Part shown: positions 8,788 to 16,043 of the stretch, one piece after another | How positions within the stretch are numbered: position 1 is the stretch's first letter | Layout: each line of letters opens with the position of its first letter | Assembly (NCBI GenBank): GCA_014904845.1 | Contig: MU119818.1 | Span: forward strand, 1-17,775 | Source: Acephala macrosclerotiorum | Lineage: Eukaryota; Ascomycota; Leotiomycetes; Helotiales; Mollisiaceae | Direction: 5' to 3' | DNA: 17,775 nucleotides | The notes under the pieces: generated by a model | What the model was told of the DNA's origin: nothing | Seen by the model: the letters and a program-made list of their open reading frames with translations, nothing else | Database searches by the model: none | Made by a program: the position numbers and the translations under genes

Positions 8788-10535
8788 AAGAAATGATTTC
8801 TTCCCTACACCGCCACGGAGCTCTCTCTCCGTGCCACGCCCAGTTCTTACAAGCTCCAGTGCTTCAGGAGGCATGAAACCCGTTTTAGGCAGCTCATTAG
8901 AACTGCCTGTTGATGTTGAAGATGGAAGTTTGAAACGAGGACGCATTATGCTCATCATTATAGTCCTGACAGGCGTCAACTTTCTTGGCAGCTTGTGCAA
9001 CGGATTTATCACTATCGGCCTGCCAAGAATAGCATCAGATCTCTCACTTTCAGAGCATCTCATTTTATGGCCATCTGCAGTATACTAGTTAGTCTCCCCC
9101 CCTCATCCAAAAGCGGCTTTCAAGGCTGAAAACATAAAGTTTGACAAGTAGTTCCTGTCTACTCCTCGCAGGCTCCATCGCCGACGTGATCGGTACCAAA
9201 CGTGTCAATCTGCTTGGTTGTTTTTTGACCAGCATCTTCATACTAGCATGCGGTCTCGCTCGAACAGGCATTGAACTGATTATGTTCCGTGCCATGCAAG
9301 GAATTGCAGTTTCGCTCTGTCTGCCAACTTCCGTTGCTATTGTTGCGAATGCGGCTCCCAGCGGCAGGAAACGCAATATCGGGTTCTCGTGTCTCGGGTT
9401 TGTGCAGCCGATTGGGTTTTCTTTGGGTATGGTGCTCGAGGGTGTTATCCTTGACACTGTGGGCTGGCGATTCTCGTACTACCTTTGTGGAAGCCTCTCT
9501 CTGGCGCTTTTCGGGGTCAGTTTATGGGCTTTACCAAAAGATGCTGTGGCAGAGGGATCTGCTTTTGTCAAGCTGAAGGAGATTGACTGGGTTGGAGCAT
9601 TGGTGGCGTCGACATCTCTTGCGGTCTTCTCTTATATTCTTGCGTGAGTTCCTCCTTGTTCTAGCTTAGCGGAGTTATCTGCTCACTTTTATGTAGGACA
9701 CTCACCAGTTCTGTCTCATACATCTCTCGACCCGCCAATATTGCTCTGTTAATCATCAGCGTTGCTCTCATTCCAGTCTTCATCATGTGGGAAGCTCGCC
9801 GTGAACGCCTACACCTTCCAGCTCTCATTCCGAACTCACTTTGGAGAAATACGGTGTTCACTAGCGTCTGCCTCACAGTACTGTTTTCGAATGCCGTTGC
9901 AAATGCAATGGAAGTCTTCTGCTCGCTTTTGTAAGACCGATACCCCGTGAGATCCCAACGTCACAGAATACTTACCAGCATCTAGCTTCCAAGAAATCCA
10001 ACACAAATCAGCCCTCGGGGCTTCCCTACGCATTTTACCCTCTCTCCTAGTCGGCTTCCTGATTCAACTCACAACCGGCCTCCTCATCCACCGCACAAGC
10101 CCCTACCTCCTCGTCCTGCTCGCCCTCATCCTCAGCGCCGGCGCTCCCCTCCTCATGGCCATCATTTCTTCACACTGGCCATACTGGTATGCGGCCTTCC
10201 CCGCACAGCTCCTCTCGCCTTTATCATGTGACATTCTGTTCACCATTGGCCTGCTCGCTGTGTCAGAGGAGTTCCCAGCGCACACGCAAGCGCTGGCCGG
10301 TGCGGTATTCAATACGGTGGCACAGTTTGGAACTAGTCTGGGACTCACGTTGATTGCTGTTGTTGCAGCTTCGGTGACGAAGAATGAGGGGGAGGGAGGG
10401 ATGGGGAGGGAGGAAGAACTGTTGGCGGGGTATCGGGCGGGGTTTTGGACGGCGTTTGCGTCAATGGGGATTGCGTGTATCATTGGAGCTTTTGGATTGA
10501 GGAGGATGGGGAAAGTTGGGGTGAAGAGAGATTGA
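8747..10535 (+). CDS. MFS transporter, drug:H+ antiporter (DHA2, 14-TM) type
   Basis: Four exons, 8747..9087, 9140..9643, 9697..9930 and 9986..10535, give 542 residues; introns of 52, 53 and 55 nt all interrupt after the second codon base. Donors are GTTAGT, GTGAGT and GTAAGA. Acceptors of introns 2 and 3 are TAG; intron 1 uses an unusual AAG, chosen because it yields VYYLTSSSCLLLAGS, so this junction is the least certain. A ~65-residue cytosolic leader precedes helix 1 (IMLIIIVLTGVNFLGSL). Motif-A-like GSIADVIGTKR (125-135) follows helix 2, and RAMQGIAVSLCLPTS matches helix 4 of DHA2 exporters such as fungal ATR1/SGE1-like pumps. Later helices continue after introns 2 and 3 to a basic end (LRRMGKVGVKRD). 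Such proteins use the proton gradient to expel toxic or secreted small molecules across the plasma membrane. The cargo cannot be told; no biosynthetic cluster is evident. The frame is intact. Confidence 0.88.
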
Positions 10536-11250
10536 GTGGCCTCAAGCAAGTCGAGCGATGGTTGCAGTTTGCTCTCTGTGGAGTGATGGAGGTAAAAGTG
10601 ATACGATTCGGGTCTTGATAAACGTAATTTGATATAAAAGTTGGATTTTGGGGGCGTGTGCGGCATTGCTTCACTTCAGGCATTAGAGAGTCTCCGCTTC
10701 TGGCATTGGAATACAATCTTAACTTCTCAACGCCTCCTATTCTCTCAGTACTTTTCTCCCCTGCTGGCTCACAACGCTCAATTGATTCAGAGGACGTCTC
10801 GCCTTCAAGCTCGGCCTCCTGCCACCCAAATAACCGCCTTGAACCCGCTCCTAATGGGGCAACTTTTGAGCACCGGTGGTGCTTCTGATGCGAGATGCTG
10901 CCAGTTTGGCAAAGATACAAAGGTTAGCCAGAGTCACTCCCTCAAGGTCAGAACTTCCCATATAATATATATATATTTTACCGAAGCTGAACTCCAATCC
11001 ACCAAAGCCGTGTCCATCCTTTCAACCCTGAACGTGTTCATGGTCCCAAGCCGATCGACATCTTATTAGCATGTGAGGAGGAGGAGGAGATAGGACAACC
11101 GGGTGCTGTGGGCCAGAGAGCTGTTACAACGCCGAAAGACATTTCAAGCTCAACTTTCTATTCCCCACCATTCCTAAAGGCTTATATACTACACCAGGTT
11201 TTGAATCTTATAATCACCCACATCTGCCTCGTTCCTCTCTTAATTGACAC
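10536..11250. other. Intergenic between transporter and lactonase pseudogene
   Basis: A 715-bp gap between the 3' ends of two convergent genes. I find no frame with protein-like composition and no RNA gene. It contains an AT run (TATAATATATATATATTTTA, about 10961-10980) and a purine run GGAGGAGGAGGAGA near 11075. Nothing here resembles a known mobile element. Confidence 0.4.
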
Positions 11251-12533
11251 CTACTCAACCCAAACTATAGAATTCAATACATCCTCATTGGTATACGTTC
11301 CTTGTGCCCCAACCTGTATCCACGCAATCAAAGCCCCCAACTTCCCCGTCACAATATCCCTCGAAATAATAGCCACACTCGAACTCGTCCGTCCACTAGC
11401 AGCAACCATCATACCAGCCTTATTAACACTAAAGCTCCTCAGATAAAACGCATACGCGCTCGGCGCTTCAACCCAAGTCGCAGTCCCAGTCATAGGATCA
11501 ATCGAATACGTCGCCAACGAGTCCGTCTCATTTCCAAACAACTTATCATTGAGGTTAGCAGCGTAGAGGAAGTTGCCTATTATGCGAGGCTCTGCAGCTT
11601 TAGGGGGAATGAAGCGCCATTGAACATCGTCGCCGCTGGGACTTTTCTAGCAACAAAGGTACTTATCGTCTGCGTCTTGTTAAGAGCCAGACATCCAGCA
11701 CCGTACGTGACGCTCCAACTCGAAATCGAGTTCCCGAGTTCGTTGACAGTAAAAAGCTTCAGACTATCGGAAGATGAGGTATTGCCTTTCGGACTCCAGA
11801 ACTCTCTCCGTGTCATGGGCCATCGCTTGGTGCTGTCTGGGCGTCGGGACAGGCGTTGAGGTGGCCGCTGGCTGCGTTGATGGCGTTGATGGCGAAGATG
11901 TGAATTGCGTTTGCGCCGAGGCCAGGCACAGGAAGGAATTTCCTGTGGGATCGAGAAGGGCTTGGTGCGGATGGGGTCCGTCATTTTGACGTTCATTAGG
12001 GCCTGGGCTGGCGATGTAGAAGGTCTCCATCCGAAGAGGGGTAGTGAATGGGTGGTCGGGGCCTGCTTTCAGAGGCAGGGCGTAAGTTGTGATGGTTGAT
12101 GGGGTACTGCAATGGTGTCAGACAAGCTTGAAAACAAAAGCAACGTCTAAGAATCTTACTACTGCACTGTAGCGATGAAGCTCCTTCCAGATGGTCCACC
12201 GTACGGTAATCCATGGACATCATTTCCAGAGGTTTTTGCCTAGCCATTGATGAATAGTGTTCGGTCACTCGACACGTTGTATTCCGCCATACTTCTATAG
12301 CCTTGCCATGATTCGTCCCAGCAGTACAGTTTCTTTGTGTCGACGTAGTACTGTAGCCAATTGGGTGTGGTGCCGTAGCCTCCAGTGGTGAAAGTGATGG
12401 CAAGTGTGCCATTTCTGCCTTGTGTATCTAAAGAGAGAGTGAAGACCGCCCCGCTGAAGTGTGATGTGAGAAGGGTGCTAGTGGTTGCGAACGCGGCGCG
12501 CAGTAAGGCGAGTCCGACGAACAGAATATGCAT
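11251..12533 (-). pseudogene. Secreted lactonase-like (7-bladed beta-propeller) protein, decayed
   Basis: Conceptually joined frames on the minus strand follow a fungal lactonase / carboxy-cis,cis-muconate-cyclase-like protein. It starts at 12533 with a signal peptide (MHILFVGLALLRAAFA) and continues through NWLQYYVDTKKLYCWDESW, GNDVHGLPYGG, DGPHPHQALLDPTG, FWSPKGN, LFTVNELGNSISSWSV and, at the end, SLATYSIDPMTG and GAQGTYTNED. One intact intron (12107-12159, 53 nt, CTGAC branch) remains. Damage in reading order: TAG at 12242-12240 in frame; a one-base loss near 11938 after DPTGN; TGA at 11815-11813 where Arg (CGA) is expected before HG; two extra bases near 11805; and a shift near 11610 (after MFNGA). 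Five lesions over a recognisable full length indicate a dead gene, broken fairly recently since most residues still read well. Intact relatives are extracellular sugar/lactone-handling propellers. TTTAAG at 12621-12626 (CTTAAA on this strand) may be its former TATA box. Confidence 0.85.
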
Positions 12534-13402
12534 AATTTGAGACGTGATGAGCTGTTTGTCGAGGGCTCTGGTCGCTATGGTCCTGCTAGGGTTTCTAGTC
12601 CCAAGGGGCTGGACGAGCTATTTAAGCTTGACCGATCCTTTGGAACTTGGGTTCCAGTCTGTAAACTTGATTTCCCCGCATTTGTATAATATTAAATCCC
12701 ATTGGTACTGTGTCCGAGCGGTACCTTATCCAGTGTGGAGAAAGTATGGCTAAGAGAAACCCATATTGGTAGATGCGACTGTTCTTGGAAGTTATTCGGG
12801 TAATCTCAGACGACACTTTTTCCTTTTCTCTTCTAACACGGTTAGTCAGCGTCGCCGCTCTGCTCAGGCGCTACTCACCCTCGCCTCACCCTCTGCTCAG
12901 CTTGCTCAGTCACGTTCCTGCTCTCCTTTTCAGTGACCAATTATAATCTACATACTATTTAGTTATGCCGTGCGAAAGTTGTCAACTCTACACGACTATA
13001 TTCAGAGGACGAAGTCGGCTCCCTGGGAACCCAAATGGGATCCCTCTAAAAATAATTCGTTTTGAGCTCAAGGCAGATTCTTCTCCCAACATGGATGCTG
13101 GAAACACGAGCGTGTGAGCAAGAGTTCGAGTGAGTCCGTAACGATGAACTAGAACATTCTATTTCTTCCTCACATACGATATACGGGTCCAGGGGTTTAA
13201 TTCTCAACCTATGGATCGAGCAGGCACAAAATTTCAAACTATTAACAAGATGAGGCACAGACAAGAAAAAGACACAATCTTAAGTGTCTAAGGAAAGATA
13301 TTTACGAAGGCAGAGTGCTAAACCCTGAATGCATGCCGCTGTGGAAACAGTGGCCACAAAAGTCGGCTTCGCTTCACAAAAAACTCACAAAAAAATCCAA
13401 AA
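12534..13402. other. Intergenic: lactonase promoter side and 5S downstream flank
   Basis: 869 bases without a convincing gene. The left part holds the former lactonase promoter (TATA-like stretch near 12620). 12840-12910 is rich in CTGCTCA-type short repeats (GCTCAGG, GCTCAGC, GCTCAGT), and a CCAAT box sits at 12937-12941. Near the right end, A-rich runs (13377-13403) are T-rich on the minus strand and form the terminator region of the 5S gene. Confidence 0.4.
13377..13402 (-). terminator. RNA polymerase III terminator of the 5S gene
   Basis: Directly after the 5S 3' end the minus strand reads TTTTTGGATTTTTTTGTGAG followed by TTTTTTG: several runs of T, the standard stop signal for RNA polymerase III. 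Confidence 0.7.
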
Positions 13403-13521
13403 ACATACAACAGCAAGTATTCGCTGGTGGTCACCCACCCAACTACTAATCTGCCGATCTGAAGCTTGTGTATGGCAGAGCGGACGGGATGCCCAATTCT
13501 CCTCAGTCTATGGTCGTATGT
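13403..13521 (-). rRNA. 5S ribosomal RNA gene (dispersed copy)
   Basis: Read on the minus strand, the 119 nt start ACATACGACCATAG and end GCTGTTGTATGT, the two ends of fungal 5S rRNA, which pair as helix I. Conserved internal blocks are present: CATCCCGTCCGCTCTGCCAT (internal promoter/loop region), TTAGTAGTTGGGTGGGTGAC and CCACCAGCGAA. Helix II still pairs: GACTGAGG with CTTCAGATC, leaving a bulged A, although it differs from the usual fungal sequence on both sides. Some positions near the 3' end (GAATACTTGC where a C-rich run is usual) look diverged, so this may be a variant or an ageing copy. In Pezizomycotina 5S genes are scattered singly and transcribed by RNA polymerase III. A transposon begins 27 bases upstream of its first nucleotide and splits its TATA box. 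Confidence 0.92.
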
Positions 13522-13545
13522 GACAGATAATTGCTTGTTGCAAAT

Positions 13546-13547
13546 TA
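13546..13547. repeat. TA target-site duplication (left copy; right copy 15798-15799)
   Basis: TA immediately outside each inverted repeat. Removing the element and one TA joins GCAAAT-TA-TACCC, giving TATAATTT on the minus strand about 25-28 bases upstream of the 5S start. Confidence 0.8.
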
Positions 13548-13588
13548 ACCGAGATCCACTCTCAGTGCACAGACACACCGAATGCACA
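13548..13588 (+). repeat. Left terminal inverted repeat
   Basis: 41-bp arm starting ACCGAGATCCACTC and containing GTGCACAGACACA and CGAATGCACA. It matches the reverse complement of 15757-15797 at all but five positions (6, 7, 16, 17 and 31). TA precedes it. Confidence 0.93.
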
Positions 13589-13658
13589 CATAAAATTTTC
13601 ATTAAAATTAACCTACTATCCTCTTTAAAAAATCAAAATAGAGTGGATCGAAGACCAA

Positions 13659-15627
13659 ATGCAAGAGGCTCTTGCCTTATGTGATAAAGAATTGATCCCT
13701 AATTATTCTGAGATAGTCAGAATCTTTCCATTCGATCGAACCACTCTTATGCGGCGACATCAAGCTCGAACGACCTCAAGACATGAAGCGATCTATCTAT
13801 ACTACTCTGCTCTATCCAAACACCAAAAAGAGGCCTTAATAGTTCAAATAAACAAGCAGTCAGTCCGTGGCAGACCTCCGACCACTCAGATCGTGAAAAA
13901 TTTGATTGAGGAGATTATTGAGAGAGAGTTAAACAAGAACTGGAGCAGTCGATTTGTTCGGCGGCACTAAAGTCGCCTCAAATCAGTCTATTTGAGGAAC
14001 ATTGACTCTCAGCGAGTTAAAGTAGAATATGCTCCAATGATTGAGGAGTTTTTCAAGCTAGTATGAGCTATTTTCTATTAATATTCCGTGATAATATAAT
14101 TTTTTTAGTGTCTCAAGCTAATTATTTCTCTACTTTATTTAGTACGCGACAGCAATCGAGCAGCATCGCATTTTGCTTGAAAACACATACAATTGGGATG
14201 AGAAAGGATTTCTGATTAGCCTCTGTCGGTCTATGAAGCGAATCATGATCAAAGAGCTATATAATAGTGGGAAATGCAAGAAAGCAGCGCAAGATAAATC
14301 CAGAGAGTTTATTAGCTTATTGGCTACTATTTGCGGCGATGGCAGTTCTTTGTCTTCTGCCCTTATTTACAAGGGGCCAATCGACTCTCTGCAAGACACA
14401 TGGGCACAAGACTTAAAGAAAGAGGAGGTATTTATGGCTGCTTCATCTAATGGCTAGTCAAGTAACGCGTTCGAATTGAATTACTTGACTAAAGTGCTCA
14501 ATCCACTCACTAAAGCTAAGGCCGGAAAAAGCAAGAGGCTCCTTATTGTGGATGGCCACTCGAGTCATGTCAATATGGCCTTTCTCGATACTTGCGATAG
14601 ACTAAAGTTCTGCGTTCTGATCCTCTCTTCTCATAGTACTCACAGATTTCAGCTCTATGATGTCGGCGCATTCTTTCTACTCTCTACTCAGTACTCTAAT
14701 CAAGTCAACAATCTCTTGCACAAAAGTGATAGAATCTGCCAAATGACCAAAAGATTGTTTTATGGCATGTTCAAGAAAGCTTGGAATTTGGCCTTGACTC
14801 AGAAGAACGTTCTCTCTGCTTAAGAGAAGACTGGTTTAGTGCCCCTCAACTTCTCCAAAGTCCTCGGCCAGATTCAGTTCAAAGAGTGGGCTAGATCACC
14901 AAATATTATTGTGAATGGAAAGAGATTGGAGCCTTCTACCCCTTACAAGGCTCAGCACTTTCGCTACTTCAAGTAGCAGCTTGAAAGGAAGCCTTCCAAG
15001 GTCACGATCAAGAAGCTGATCAAAGCAGCCGAGACCTCCTCTGCCGAGAGAGACATCGCTAATCACAGAGCAGCCGCGTTTAGAGAAGCTTTAGAGATGG
15101 AGAAAAAGAAGAGGCAGAGAGGCAAGAAGCTCAATTTGAATGGTACAGAAGCTACAAAGACTAAGCAGTTCTTTAATAGTCGCGAGATCAAGAAAGCACT
15201 CGCATTTCAAGTAGGAAAAGAGGCAGTATTTCTCAAAGAAAAAGAAGAAAAGGAGGCCAAGAAAATCGAAGCTGCGAATGCTAGAGCTGTAAAAGAGGCC
15301 CTTGAGAAGAAGGCCAAAGAGGATAAAAAGGAGTAGCAGACTGCTGATAGGCAAATTAGGGCCGAGCAGAAGAAAGAGGAGGCCGATCGCAAAAAACGCG
15401 AAGCTGCGAAGACTAAAGCAGTCAAAAAAGCAGCAAAAGAAGCCGAAAAAACTACTAAGAAGGCCAAACCTTCCAAAGTAGTAATCTTGAAGCTTGGAGG
15501 CTCTCATTTTAAGAGTTTAGAGTCTTATGAGGAGATTGAGGTTGCGCACGAGGATGCAAAAGAAGAGGTAGTAGAGCATGTGACTAAAAGAAGCCGAAAG
15601 ATTGTTCTTCCACAACGGCGCAAATAA
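13659..15627 (+). pseudogene. Pogo/Fot1-type DDE transposase, five in-frame stops
   Basis: Two exons, 13659..14060 and 14143..15627 (82-nt intron, GTATGA...TTTAG), form one frame of 629 codons interrupted only by stops at 13968-13970 (TAA), 14455-14457 (TAG), 14821-14823 (TAA), 14974-14976 (TAG) and 15334-15336 (TAG). There is no frameshift. Context suggests original CAA, TGG, TGG, CAG and CAG, all reachable by C-to-T or G-to-A changes. The N-terminal part is a CENP-B/Psq-like helix-turn-helix DNA-binding region (NYSEIVRIFPFDRTTLMRRH). The DDE core has acidic residues in YNWDEKG (Asp at 14197), IVDGHSSH (Asp at 14551) and YDVGAF (Asp at 14659), with 35 residues between the last two as in this superfamily; the usual QPLD before the third Asp reads QLYD. 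The C-terminal ~170 residues are a Lys/Glu/Ala-rich coiled coil. The enzyme would cut and paste the element at TA sites, but this copy is dead. Confidence 0.92.
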
Positions 15628-15756
15628 ATAGGTTTTAAATTGATTCAAATGATTCTTTTGAGTATTGCGACGATAGAAATATATTTTTGTGACTTTTAGC
15701 TTGTGTTGTAATCAAATGATAATTTTTTAAGTATTATAAGTGACATTTTTTTGGGC

Positions 15757-15797
15757 TGTGCATTCGCTGTGTCTGTGCACGCAGAGTGGAAATCGGT
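15757..15797 (-). repeat. Right terminal inverted repeat
   Basis: Reverse-complement partner of 13548-13588, ending ...GAGTGGAAATCGGT and followed by TA. The inner edge is GGGCTGTGCATTCG. Confidence 0.93.
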
Positions 15798-16043
15798 TAT
15801 ACCCATGCCGATTTTCTTCGCAGGGCTGCCGCTTTTGAAAAGATGGCACGCTGCCAGCCCAATTTGGCTACGATGGACGATGTGGCACTCCTAGCCTCTT
15901 CTCGACAATCCACATTGTGTAACGTGAATACGTGGCAAATCGCTCGTATTGAACTGATATGTGCTCGTATGATATGAAGATGAGAGCTGCGATCAAAGAA
16001 TGCTACGTCCTCTAGTGCAACTGACGAACCTGGCTGCAGTGCT
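15798..16043. other. Short gap between transposon and HET gene
   Basis: Before the transposon arrived this DNA lay upstream of the 5S gene on one side and of the HET gene on the other. It should hold what remains of the HET promoter. The small frame at 15786-15977 starts inside the inverted repeat and is not a gene. Confidence 0.4.

Larger units (their letters stand above)
13548..15797 (+). mobile_element. Pogo/Fot1-like DNA transposon (Tc1/mariner superfamily), RIP-inactivated
   Basis: A 2,250-bp element with terminal inverted repeats of 41 bp (36 of 41 positions agree) beginning ACCGA, flanked by TA on both sides (13546-13547 and 15798-15799), the target duplication expected of this superfamily. 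Between the repeats is one transposase gene on the + strand. Size and structure match fungal Fot1-like elements. Five in-frame stops make it non-autonomous. The left end lies 27 bp from the start of the 5S gene, the right end 247 bp before the ATG of the HET gene. Confidence 0.93.

Noticed and set aside
11108..11859. Open frames on the + strand, 112 and 185 codons
   Set aside because: The second and most of the first overlap the lactonase pseudogene antisense; their composition is not protein-like and the minus strand has clear homology.
11251..12533. RIP as the sole cause of lactonase decay
   Set aside because: Three frameshifts are present and RIP makes only point transitions.
15091..15507. 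138-codon Phe/Leu-rich frame on the minus strand that looks membrane-like
   Set aside because: It is the complement of the Lys/Glu-rich coiled coil of the transposase (AAG/GAA codons read as CTT/TTC).
15786..15977. 63-codon frame beginning in the right inverted repeat
   Set aside because: It spans the transposon border and cannot be an ancestral gene; no recognisable motif.
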